Source: Casuarius casuarius
Taxonomy: Eukaryota; Chordata; Aves; Casuariiformes; Casuariidae
Assembly (NCBI GenBank): GCA_003342895.1
Contig: PTFA01000280.1
Location: 1,199,712-1,263,711, forward strand
Reading direction: 5' to 3'
DNA: 64,000 nucleotides
In this document: piece by piece, positions 1 to 13,391 of the stretch
Numbering within the stretch: the first letter of the stretch is position 1
Layout of the letters: the number at the start of each line of letters is the position of its first letter
The notes under the pieces: generated by a model
Told to the model about the DNA's origin: nothing
Database searches by the model: none
The model's input: the letters and a program-made list of their open reading frames with translations, nothing else
Made by a program: the position numbers and the translations under genes

Positions 1-3000
1 TGTAAGCTAACATAATATATTTTGTCAGACCAACAGATACAATTAATGATGGACCAAAATCAGCATCTTTGTATCAAGACCCAGGAGCAATATATTATGC
101 ATCCGTTTTGCAGCAAGGGATGTTAATGCCTAAGGTAGCATAACTTAATCTGAAAGAGAAATATAAAAACCCTGAAATCAAGCATGTAAGTAGAGATTAT
201 TGTCATCCATATTATCTTTAAATTCAGATAGAGTCCAAGTATTCTTTGAAATTATCTCTGGTTTTATTATTGCTAATGAGTTCTTTAAAATGACTTTTCA
301 GTTTACTTTTTTGAAAACAAAAGGTGATGTAATTACTGGCATGGATTAAACTTGCAATGTTAATTATTTTCTGAAAAACTGTGTCAGCATCAAGCAAAAT
401 ACTGCTTAGCTGAGTACAAGAATGCTTAACAAAAATAGAAGAACAGAAGCATAGTCATGCAAACTGTCAGCTACTCTGAGGCAGTAATTTTGCTGCTCCT
501 GCCCTTCCAGATAACTTAAATGCCTTGTGATTAAAACCATATGAAGCTTTGATTCTGGGATTCAGGAGGCCATATGAATGTATATATTAGAAAGGAGCTG
601 TTCTGGATGGTAACTACTTTATTTCTGAGATCACAAAAATGTGATGGAATTAGTAGAAGCCAGTGCATTACCTCACGTTTCTTTGTGGAACCATCCGTAA
701 GATGGACTCAAGCAAGTTTTTCCAAGTCAGGCTGTTGTTCCTCATGAAGTGAACATAGGCAAGGCTCTCAAGGGCACCAGGGAACAAAGTACTGAAGTTT
801 TGAATCATTATTGACTCTATTGTTTAGAAAAATCTCATCTAACTCCAAGTAGATCTTACTGTGGAAGTGCTAGGTTTGTTCAACAGATGTTTTTAAATAA
901 TGGCTGAGTTCTTGGTCATTGGAATAATTTAGGGCTTTACTGAACATGGGATGGCAGGAAAAGTGCATGAAGATTGTCAAAATGGTCCTGTATTAGTATT
1001 TTCTTAGATAGCATTGTCTATTTAGAATCCCCTGCTCTCCTCTGTCCCTGTCCAAATGTTTTTATGAATTACCATAGAGGTAATTATGCAAAAGCCAAGC
1101 AAAATTTTATTGATACTCCACTGCACCACCAGAACCTCTCAGCAAAGTACTGTACCTATTTAAGCTCATTTTTTGAAATGTACACATCTGTGTATGTCCA
1201 AAGCAATGTGGCTGGCCCTGGCAAAAGAAGAATATTTTCAATATTCTGCATTATCCACTGCTTTGGTGGGCTCTTGTACCTTGTGTCATTTCCCTTGGGG
1301 AGGTGCTTCTATAGGAAAACAGGCCTCATTATTATGAAATTTTCTTATTTGCTGCCAAATTCTGATCACTTTCCCTATGTGCATTCCCTTTCAAGCCAGT
1401 AGGACCACATACCTCAATATAGAGTGCAAAATCATTTCTTTGTTCTTCTCTTTTAAAAAACTGCTGTAATGAAAGAGAACTGAGAGTGATATTTGCAGGA
1501 CTGACCTATTTATTTCTAATTGCAGCAGAATGCCAGTTACTTTCTCTGGCCAAAATAATAAGAGAGAATTGATTAGTAAATATTTTATCTTAATCTCTCT
1601 AAATGAAAAAATCCATTTTGGAGGACTTTACAGATGAATATCCAGTCTGTTTGACACTCTGAAGGAGAAACAATTAGTTTGAAAAAACATTTCTGCACTG
1701 ATTGGAACTGCTTCACTTTCTTGCTTAATCTAATAATTTCTTCCATTAAGATCTGAATTTGCATAAATGAGAACATAAAGAAAAACACGCTTCACTGTAA
1801 ACATGCAATCAATTTAATTTCTAAGTCAGAATTGAAAAGTTCCTTAAAGGTTCTAAAGTGAGAGCTGGGAGGGATGCTAATCACTTTGCTTAATGTGCTG
1901 AGCAAAATAAATAAATTATGTTCAGTTTTTGTGTTTTAGGCCAGGAGGATTGGGGAAGAGATCAAATAAAAATAAAGAACATCATGTGCAATGAAATAGG
2001 AAATTCTTTAATTCTAGTTGTGATCTCATTGGTGGTGGAAGAACTGAGAGTAATTGCTGCTTTGGGAGCACTAGTCTTACAATCTGCTAAGTATCTTTGG
2101 AAAAAAAATGTCACTAGCAGAAGTAACTCTCTCTACACATGCATTCTGCATAAAGACAGTAAATGTGTATGCAGTGAAGTGCAGTGAGAAAGTATAGTGG
2201 GGAAAAACTGTCTTGCTAAAAAATGAATTGGAGCATGGTAATAAAGGAGGGATCCAATCTCATTTCATAGTATGTAATGATATCTATAGGAATCAGGAAG
2301 GATTTCACTCTTGTGGATACCTTTAAAAAAAGTGAAGGGATATAAAAACGTTCTTGGTTTTATTGTTTATCTAATCAAGAAGATGAAAGGGTGACAGGCT
2401 CAACAGAAATTTCTCTGAACTAGTATGTTAATGCATCTTTTTGTTTGTTCCCTTTTGACATAATTCTTCTTAGTCCAATGAGTACAACAGAATAACTAAA
2501 AACGAAAAGTCACCCATTGGCTGAAAGAATAAAAGTACTGGTGAACACTTCTTGTACTAGTTGGTGTTACAGAAGATAATAAAGAGTTACATTTCAGAGA
2601 GTCTTTAGCAGGTAAAGAATTGCCTTTATCTTTGGAATTTCTTGATGTTTTGAGCTCTTTTGATTGAACAAAATGTGCAGTCACTAATAGTTTCTGTGCA
2701 GCAGTTAGAAATAATTGAAGCTATACGGAATATAAAATAGATACTTGATGAGCCAGTATCATGAGCCATTGATGACTGTACAGTGACACAGGAACCTGCA
2801 TTCAAGAGGGAATGTGATAGAACATGTCTGTGTATCCAACACCTTCAACCATGTGCTGTCAGTCATTGCAGATATCCTGAGAACTACCACACAATGAAGC
2901 TAGGCTGCTTACTGTGCGAAAATGCCAGAGAATACGGGTGAGACACCATCAAGCACACCTTCCATTTAAAATTTTAAAGAATCTTTCAAAGAAAATTTTT

Positions 3001-5163
3001 TGGCCTAGAATCCTGCTTGAGAAAAATTGGTTTAACAAGAATTTTATAACACCTAAGTAAAGACTGAAAAAATGTGAAATACCTATTTTTTAAATTTAGG
3101 TAAGAATGCTATGTATTTTTTATGATGGAAGAGGTGAGATTACTGGCAATAGAAGGGAAACTGGGCTTTTGGGGGACTGTAAAAAGGGGAATTTGAAATA
3201 CTAAAATATTATGATGACAGCAGTTTCCTCTGTGAGTTGGTCTGAGGAGACATTGCAGAAGGATGCAGCTTTTAGATCTTACGCAATTAAAAAAAAACCC
3301 CAAACACATGCTTCTGTTGTAGTTGGTATCATTATTGTGGCATTACAGATTTTAGTGAGACAGGGACAAGACCTTGAGATATCTGCATCTCTCTCACGAA
3401 TTCAACACTCTTACTTCCTCACAGGCTGAGAGGGAAATCTATGTTTTGAAATGTATACCTGAAATTATATTTTAATTTGTTTTTCCGTATTTCCTGTTTC
3501 CTTTAACTGCCAGTTTACTTTGTTCCCTTCCAGCTCATCTGCCCACTGCTCAGTTGCTACAGTCTATCTGCTATTCACTAAAAAAAATCTGTGGTCTCCA
3601 TGCTTCCCCCCATTCAAAATACCCAGTTTCTGACTGCAGGAAAATGCAATTATGTAGAGTTGTAAAGGAACACTAATTTTACTCTATTCTGAGTCATTTG
3701 CAGAAATAGAGGCCTAGCTTCTTGACTACACTTCCTGAGCTAAACAGATCATTCCATTTACAAGATGTCAGGAATCAAAGAATATTTTAATGATTTGGTC
3801 AAATAACTCCACATTTCAAAATGTACTGCAGATCCTCTAAGAATAATTTAGGATTATATAATGCAATTGCAATATGCATTAAATATGTTAAAAGCTTTCA
3901 TTTTTTTCATGCCTTAGATCTGTAGGATTGATGCCTCTTTGCTTGGTATTCCCTGTAATATAAACATTCATGTCTCTCCTAGATTTGTTTGGAAAAAAAT
4001 AGAAGGTGATCCAGCAAAACATGAAATAAATTGTGTTTCAATTCATGATTTCCAATCTTACATATCAGTCTTTCATATCTTAACAGTTTAAAGTGTGATT
4101 TGCCTGGGCAGATTAGATTACAGAGTTCAGGAAAAAATACAGAAAACTTGTTTTGCCATTGCCTCACATCTTAAGTAGCCAATATGGGGGATTTAAAGCA
4201 GTGTCCAATAATATGCAAATAAAATGGCAGCATTTTACATTAATTTTGTGCAGAAGAAGCAGAAGAAAGATAGATAAAAAGGCCTCTGTGCCTGTCGATG
4301 ATCAGTTAGCAAATTAAACTAAACTAAAGTTCGCATTCAGCGGAACACCTAAACTCAGTCACAAATTTCAGCCTGTAAATGGTCCCATTGAAACCAGTCA
4401 GGATCACTGACATTATTTCCAAAGAATGTACTTTTTTTAGAGTAGCTACAGTAAAGCATTTGAATACCTAATAATTAGATGTTTCAGCCCTATGGCTCCT
4501 GAAATGGAAGCCAGAACCTTAAATTATTACTCAGAGTTCCCTATACAGTGTACAAGGAGAGTCAGGTATCTCGAAATGGGATCTACAAGAGCCATCTCTT
4601 ATAGTTAGGATAAGAAATGTTGAGGAGAGGGATAGGGCTATTTCTGAAATCTCTCATTCCTCTGAGGTTTAGATAGACTGCTCAGGTTTATAAGGAAATA
4701 ATTCCATTCATGTAGCATTGCAGCCCTGAACCCTCACTCGAAAGTAGGTGTCTAGCATCAAGAGTAAACAGGTAGCTACCTGTTTGAAAAGCTATCTGGA
4801 AGAACAAATATCTACTCCCCCACTCCCATGGCAAAGAGAGAGCAAATCAGACTGTTTTCTTTTAAAATGTAGTCAGTAATAGCAGTAGTGACTTTTTACA
4901 TGTCTGGAATTTCCCTTGTCTTTAAAGAGCTGATCAGTTTTAACCTGTATCATATCTAAACCTAATCAGGATTAAGATTCTCAAGGAAATCACTAACAAA
5001 ATTAATCAGCTTATTGAAGAGAGATACCCAGAAGTGGTGGTCTGATTTGGGTTAATGCTATAGCTGAGTTCTAGTGAAGTCCTTCAGGAATCCCCTCTTT
5101 ACGTATCTTGTGGTTTTGTTCTTTAAATGTGATTGGTAATTCATAAAGTTTCTTGTTTTACCC

Positions 5164-5217
5164 ATACATACATACATATATACATACATACACACACACA
5201 CACACGTATATATATAA
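5164..5217. repeat. Microsatellite (CATA)n/(CA)n/(TA)n
   Basis: A run of CATA units, then CA dinucleotides, then TATATATA. Confidence 0.95.
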
Positions 5218-8200
5218 AATAAATAAAATTTTCAAAATAAACATCCGAGCATCTTTGAATAACCAAGTGCTATTGCAGAGAGTCTCATCCTTCATTTGCA
5301 TGTCAAAATAGAAATAGATACAGAAAAAGAAACCTGATATCATGACTAAGATTTTCTTCCTCCCTTTTAAAAGTATGCTTAGGAGAACAAATATGATGAC
5401 TTACAAACAAATCAGAAACAATATTTCTGCCACAGTTTCTCTCCTTAAAAAAAAAAAGAAAAAAAGACTTCGCTCCACAGAAACCAACATTAATAATTGC
5501 ATGAGAACCTAAATAGCAGAGTAACTGCTGATAATAGCAGAGAAATACAGAGGAATATTTAAACCAAGATGCTTTGAATGCCAGTCTGGTACTTTCTATA
5601 CTTTGTATTGCTGAGACCTTTATTTCCCTTAAGAGGATGTTGAGGATTTCTGCAAGTTTAAAATAAATTGTATCTAAAAAAAGCAAAGTAACAAACTTTG
5701 TAACTGTGTTTCCTTTTAATTAAGTTCTTCAGCTTCTCTTCTGATGTACAATTTCATGAGTATAATAGAGAGATTTCATTGCCAAATGCTTGGCATGATT
5801 ATTTATTTTTTCTTTACTTGTAGGCACTTGCAGAGGAAAGAAATGATTGGACTAAGGTAGATGTTGAAAAAATGTGTTTGTTCATCTGGAAAACGGAGTT
5901 TATTTATAAACCTCACAGTTGGCTTCTGATTCCATTTCAAAAGCTTTTGAAAATAATTAAACAAATGTGTTTGCTAAATTAAAAAATAAATTTAAGTGAA
6001 TTTCTGTTTAGTCAGAATGAGTGTGAGTAGGTGGTGATTATGTGCAAATGATTATGGATTGAGACAGTGCAGTCTTAACTGCTAGGTGGAAATTGGTGCT
6101 CTGTCCATATCATGGCTCATGTGTCCTTTCTCAGGTTTGTGTCTGAATTGAGACTATGACTTAAAGCAGGTTTCTGAATCAGGTTTCTTTTCAAAAGGCT
6201 CACCTCTTCTCTACTGTTTGCACCTCTTTCCACCTCATAGGATTCACCAGAGATGCAAATTCCTGTGTGTCTTTGATTTAACAGGCAAGGCAAGCTGAGG
6301 TTGTAGAAATTCTTGGGACTTTGGAGTTTCCTCTCCCCACTAGAATCTGTTGGATTTTAGGATATACACATAGAGAAAAGCCAACATAGTATTTGGCCCA
6401 GTGAGGCATTTTGATTTACTGAAAATACATTTGTACGTGTTCAGCTTTAGGGAGAGTTTTTGATTCCAACCCAAAGCTAAACTTTATAATCAAAAGGGGG
6501 AAATCAAGCTCCTTGATTTTAATACTTCAAGTATGGAATAGACCAAGCTTCTACAACTCTATTTTGTATTCTCCTTTTGTTATAAAGTCATGCTTGGCGT
6601 CACTGAGAGGTACAACTGAGTTCTATTTGGGTTGTATGTGGGTCAATTCTTCTGAAGATGGGCCGAACATCCGAATTCAGATTCCTTTCCACACAAACTA
6701 TCAAACTGGCTGATAGACACTACTTGAATATGGAAATGGCGATACGGTTCAGACTGGCAGAAATAAATGCTCCCCTGCCATTCACATCTTCCATTCTCAG
6801 TAGATTATTTAATCCTTTATGGTTTTACACTGGTTTCTTCACCAAGTTTTTCTTGGGAAGAGGTGTTTTTCCATTGGTATTGAAAAAGAATGTCTAGTCA
6901 AATGAAGAAATTACTTTTTCTCCTCTAAGAGGACAACTCCACCTTAGAGTTTTAATGTTAAAGTCAAGGGGCCAGAAAACAAAATATATACGAGATCAAA
7001 CTGTAGGTCATGATCCTTACGTGGCTTCATTCTGGGATTAATTTAGCAATGGGGAATGTGAGAGCCTCAGCTGGGACTAAAGCTTCTGGTGAATTTGACT
7101 CTCTGCCTGTAGGAAGAAGATGTCCCGTGCATCCAGCCCAACTCAACTCTGCCCTGAAAAGGAAAAGGAGACATCATCACATGAACCACCTCTGGAACTC
7201 CCCTCTTTTCCCCCAGCTTTCTGTGGGACATGTCTTGTGGCTCTCGGGTTTATGAAGGTATTTTAGCGTTGCTTGTATGGTCAGTGTTGCATGGCTAAGC
7301 CTTGTGCACATGAATGAGCATTGTTAAAGAGTCATCTGAAGGACAACTACACATTTTGCTTGAGATCTATTTGTCTCTCCAGAGTTGATATTTGGGTAGC
7401 AAACAATGTATCTCCCAGCATACCCTATAGCTGTTCATTACTCATCTACTAAATTTATAACAAGTGTGTTATATATTTTATATATGTTTATATATTTATG
7501 TTTCCTAGCTGCAGCAGGCACAAAATGATTCATCAACTACACAAAAATAATACAGAAAAGACTGTACTTAGCCCAATCCTGGTAGCCATGTTTCAAATCC
7601 TGTGGCCCTTTTTTCTATGATCTCTTTCCCATTATACCACTTCAGCTATAAGAATTTCTGGAAAGAATCAGAGCTCCACAGTTGTTATTATTTCCAATAT
7701 TCCCTAGTATTGCATACCATGCAAAAGACTGACCATTATTTTCAAAGTAAGAGCTCAGTCTGGAAAGCACTGAAGTATGTGTACTAGCATGACAATGAGA
7801 TTGTACTTGACCTTGCAGGTCACTATATGTCTTCCACAGAGAATTCTGTTTTATATGGATTTGCTTATTTACAATGCCTGTGGCTAAAGGGAGAATTCAG
7901 TCAGGCTTCAGATGATGTGTTTGCTCTTGTTCATGTTAAAAGCAGTTACTGAATCTGTGAGGCAGTATACAAGGCAGTAGAATTCATTCTAAGATCTTGA
8001 TCCTGCAAGGGGCAACGTGCATTCCACAGCCTTGAACATGGTGCCATCTTTGCATGACAAAGGCATTAACTGGAGGAAAGTACAGATAGCTGGTGTTTTT
8101 TTCCCCATGTTTGAATGCAAAGTAAGAGACCATTAAGAAGAAATTTAATAAATTCATATTCAGAGTATTCCTCATGTTTCATCTAGTAATTGGCCATCTG

Positions 8201-11200
8201 CTGATAGTCTCTCATCCTTGAGGGATCATGAAATGGATTCTTGAGGAATGTAAAATCTGCGATGTCCATGAGATGGTCAATAACATGAATAGAGATGAGA
8301 AAGGTTAAAATACAAAAGTCCTTTCCCATAAAGTAAAATTGCATACCTATATTTGAAGAAACTGAGGAACCGAATTTTGCTGAGTTTCAATCTGAAAGCA
8401 GTGTGACTGAAAGCCCTCATTGTCTGCAGTATAGTCTCTGAGGAGTGGCATATCCCACCACGATGTGATTAATGCCTCGTGCTGATTTCAGTGACTGATC
8501 AGGTGTTTCAAGTTTCAGCTGTGTGGCACTTGAGATGTGGGATGCTCTTAAGTGAGTCATAGTCTCATTGCTAAAAAGATCTAGTCATCTCATTCATCTC
8601 TGAGCAAGGATGAGCATGTTTTCAGAAGCTATTCCAATATCTAACTGGTATCACAGCAGGACCTTTCTAACATTCAGCCTAATTTTCTCCTCCCTGAATT
8701 TTATCCCTCACACCAATTGAAAATCTCTGGGGGATTTTTTCCTAGTCTTGGGCAAAGAACTTATTGCCTGGCAAAGCTGAAATCTATTACTGAATGTTAC
8801 TTCAGCCTAAATCCATACCAGCTAAATCTGAAATCCTGTGCAGGTACAGTGTTTTCAGCTCTGAAGCAGGCTCAGCTGACAGCAGGCTAGGGCCTTCTCT
8901 GTTGTGCAGATAGGCATATACATACTAAACTGACTACTCCCTGGGGAAGGAACAGGACCCTGATTCTCCCACAAGAGTGTCCAGCAAAGTCATCCAGCCA
9001 TAGGTTCAGTTTCTCTCTCTCTGGCCCAGTATTTCCCTGTCTAAGCAAATTGGAGCAACTTCAACATGAGTGCTTGAGAGAGACCCAGCTCAAGGATACC
9101 AAACAACCCACTAGCTAGCACATGCACTTGGGAGATGGAAACTATGTTTGAAGCAGTCATAGCAGGTGAAGGACTTCAATCTGTGTCTTCTGCATCCCAG
9201 GTGAAAAAACAACATAATCAAATAGTCTGGTCTTACTCATTCATAGGTGTGTGTTCAGTCATATAATCTTGGCTGCCTTCTAATTCAGATAATCACATTC
9301 TGAATAATTATAACTTATATTTGCAGTTAGAGAAAATTGATATTTCTATTTTCCAAAATCCTCATACTTAATTTTGTGTGAAGAAGCTGCTGTGCTCTAT
9401 AAATGATGTGCCTGTATTTTGGAAGATTCCTCAGACATTCAGTAAGAGTTTCTGACTGCACGTGACTGGCAGTGTATGGTGTATTTGTACTGAGTCCACA
9501 TTCCCCTTGCCATAGCCATGAAATGATTTCTGCCATTTCCCCTCTTCTTCCTGGCTAACTAATCATCAAGTAGTTAACAGTGAGTTTTTACCATCTTATT
9601 TCTCAAAGTTTTCTAAAAGCACTACAATTAATTCTCAAATGGGCTTAGTTAGAGAAAGAGCAACGTATTCTGGAATTTGCTAAGTTCTGCAAAGACTGGG
9701 CCATGTGAACTGAGTTTCAGATATCTGCCTGTAGAGAAATGTGTGATTAAGAAGAGAGGAAAAACTAGCTAGACTGGGACTGAAGAACAGAGAATTTGAA
9801 TATGGGAGGGAGAAGTTAAAAAGGAATCCTTAAATAGTTGAGATAAGCTTTGTATCCTTATATCTTTATTTGAACCAGGCTGTTGAACATTCATAGTCTG
9901 TCTATCTCACATCTATGTCCCTTGAGATATGCCTTGCAGAATTCGTTACTTAGGGAGTAATATATTTGTAAGAGCTGATGTTGATCTGGATCTAGCTTTC
10001 TTAGGCTAGATAATACCAAATAGTGACTTGCCTCCTATATAAGGGAAAGAAGCTTTGGGAGAATGTTCTCAATGCATTCCATTTTGCACCGAGACTTTCA
10101 AAAACCTATTTAGTGTGATGCTCTTTTTATGGTATTGGCTAGCATTTCCTGCTTCCTTGGTAGTGGAGTGCAGAGTTTATTATAGTACCAGACCTGTCAG
10201 ACTAACAGGACTGTTTTTTTCCCCTTCTATTCTCTTTGCCTCTCCTGTGCATTCTCCCTAGGGAAACTTTTCATTAAATTCTTGTGGCAATTAAAGGAAG
10301 GTTGGCAATATGGTTATAGAAAGCAAGCTGGGTGGAGTATGAATCCCAGCTAAATCTTTATGTGTATAAACATCTTTATCTTAATGTATCTTGCAAAAGA
10401 TAGGAAGAGGGGCTTTTGACAGATGAGACTTGAGGTACAATGGACAGCAGATAAACTGCAGACTCTCTTGCTGGTTCTCATATCCATTTGTATATCACTG
10501 AATTTGCTCTCATATATTTTTGAAATGCTGATGACTCAGAGGTGGATCATTTCTTGTAAATTCAGTGCAAGTTGGCTGAAACTTTAACATCTCAAGGAGT
10601 CTTAATAGCTTTCTAGATTTGACTTGTTCAAAATGCTGTTCAGACATGACCTGCTTCATCCTTCCAGCGCTTCAATAAAACAGTTAGCATATGTAAGTAG
10701 TGTTTTTAGAGGTGAACAAATAACTCTTAATACTTTATTTATTACCAGTTGTGCTTGTCTACAAATTAAAAGTTTGTGAACACATGGCAAATATTTTAGA
10801 TGTTGCATTATTTGGAAGAACCTTGTAAATTTCTTAGCAAATATTTTCTTTACTGATGAATCACAAATGATTGAAAAACTCAAATATGCAAACTCAAAAA
10901 AATGATATGGGGTTGTTAGCAATGTTAATTGTGCGATGGTGTGTCATTTGTTGGTTAGACCAACATAGTGCAAATTTTGTAATTTACAATTGCGTAAAAC
11001 ATTGAATTTCATTTTTCTCTATAGAATTTCTCTCCTGTAAATCTCCTGCTGGTAGATCCTGTCAGTTCAAATGTCTCTCAAAGTCACCCTGAAAAGACTG
11101 CAACCACAGCTGAATACAAGCACTTTTTCAGAATCATATGGAAGGTAATGTTTTCGTTCTTTGCTTTTTACTTTGCCATGATTAGACCTCCTATAGATGA

Positions 11201-13249
11201 ACTGAGACAGAAAGATGTGACTGACCCAAGTCTGTTGTACTAACTGGTACTCAAACTGGGAATAGTAATATAGCCTCTGGATCCTTGAACTCTGTTTAGG
11301 CCACTGTGCCAGGGTGTCTCACAGCTACTTCAACTTGAAGGATAGATGATATTGAAGTCTAAAATTAAAAGCCAAACTTCAATAAGTTATCGCCACCCAA
11401 GAGTACTAAAGAAAAGACAAGGCAAACAAAATGCAAGTAATACCAGCTTTTGCTCAGTAAAAAATGTATTTGCTTGAATGCAGCTGTGTTACTCTAGCTA
11501 TGTATTGAAAGAGATAAACTTCAGTATATAACTAACACTTATCAACTACATTATCATATTCCAAATAAGTGATATTTTTCATTTCTAAAATACTGGCATT
11601 CAGTATTGTTTAAGCCAAGTCATTGAACTAGACAATGGATGTGTGTTCTAGTATGACAATTCCCACTTCTAAGATTAATTCACTGTCATATATTGTACGG
11701 CCTTCGGCTCTCCCTGTATCTATTTCTCTACCAGAAATTCAGCCAACATGGAAACGTGCAGAAACAGAATTTCTCCTCTTAGAAATTTTATAAAATCTAT
11801 TTTCTATGCCTCTTTCCCAATCTTGTGCAAAACCCTGCCTACAGAGACACATAGAATTATAGTCTTTTGCTTATCTATATAGAGAGAGCAATTTTCCCCA
11901 GAAGTCATTGTTTATTTTCCTTGACAATTCCCACATAAATCGTGCAGAGCTCAAAAATGAAAAATATTTTCCTAACTGCCACCTCTGCATATCCCAGTGA
12001 GCTCCCAGGAGCAAAGTAGGGGGTTTCCTGCCTTTTGTATTCCTCTTCCATGGAGCAGCTCTTTAGGGCCATTTGGGCCTGAGGCACCTCCTCAGGCTCC
12101 CTGTCTTCCAGATGGGCTCAGGGAAACAGCTGTCCAGACTCTGGCGGAGTTTGCACAGGTGGAAAGGATTAAATCTTAGTAAACAAGCAGCTGCTGTTGC
12201 ACCAGGAGGGGCCAAGTTCATTCAATACCAGCTATATTTACCCTACAAGACTAACAGGATTTAAATTTCCGGGGGGAAAAACAATAGTTGCTACTGATGT
12301 CTGTAGGTCCAATGAGGTAAAAGGAATGTTCTTTTGAGGAAGATGATGCTGTTCTTACAGTGATGCGTTACCTAAAGCAAGAACAGGGACAGACTGCTTC
12401 ACGTGTATTTCACCCAGCAAGTTTAGCAGTCCCAAACCTACCACTGCTCTGCCTGTCAGCCTCCTCACCCTGTTCGTTGCATGACATGCACACGCCTGCA
12501 CCTTCCCTCCCAGAGCCAGACTGGAACCTGCTATTACCTTCATCTCTAAAAACAAACATGCCTATTATGGTCTAAAATTAGGACACTTTTCCTTCCCTTC
12601 CACCTTTCACAGGGATCATAAACTGACTTACAGTGAGACTGCTCAAGTTCAGTGTTTCTGTTTATGTACAGATCAGGTTTGCTTTTGGTGTTCTTTGAAA
12701 CTGCAAAAGAGAGGCTTGACTATTTGTTCCCTTGCTGCTATGTTTAGGGCACAGCCTAAATGTGGCTATATTATATGTGGCTATAACAAGGCTGGCACAA
12801 ACAGACACTGTGTGGACAGAAGTTGTTCCATGGATGAATCCAAATAGAATTTGTTTTCTGCTTTCTTTAGATAGGAAAATGTGTTATCGGTGGCTATAAA
12901 TCTGATGTAATCTCCATCCTTGCAGATTATATACATACAGCAAAAAATGTAACACAGTGTGCAAAGTTATCATAATATAGATACTGGAACTAAAACAAAC
13001 ATCGTTCACAGCTGGCTTGATTCAAAAATCGGTAGAAAACTTCCTTTGCCTTTAAAGGTCTCCAGTTAGGTCCAATATGAGGCATAAGAGCCCCCAAGGA
13101 TTTATTTGTAGGCAATTAACAGTTTGCTTATGCAAATGCTAAGTGTTTCCTGAGTAGCGTGAATATTTGTATTTTGTACAGCTCACCTGCTCTTCTGGAG
13201 CTTTACGTGTTTGACTTAACTATTACAACACACTGCAGAGTAGATGAGA

Positions 13250-13391
13250 AAAGACAGGAAACTAAGTAAGGGGAGAAATGAGTGGAGATGAAAGAGAGAA
13301 GGGGAGGTAGAAGAAGTCAAGAAGCAGAATCAAAAGGAAGAGAATAGAAAGAGAGAGAAAGGAGAAGTGTGAAAAGGAAGAGAGACAGAAT
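13250..13391. repeat. Purine-rich low-complexity tract
   Basis: About 140 bases that are nearly all A and G on the + strand (GAAAGAGAGAGAAAGGAGAA-type text), with only scattered T and C. Confidence 0.85.

Noticed and set aside
974..1402. 142-codon open frame in the upstream region
   Set aside because: It starts from a non-ATG codon, has no recognisable motif or splice context, and its composition follows the AT-rich background. Treated as chance.
11025..11243. Open frame of 72 codons after a good acceptor (TTTTTCTCTATAG) with a possible donor AAG|GTAATG
   Set aside because: No similarity to a known protein that I can recognise and no partner exons nearby. A non-coding exon is possible but unsupported.
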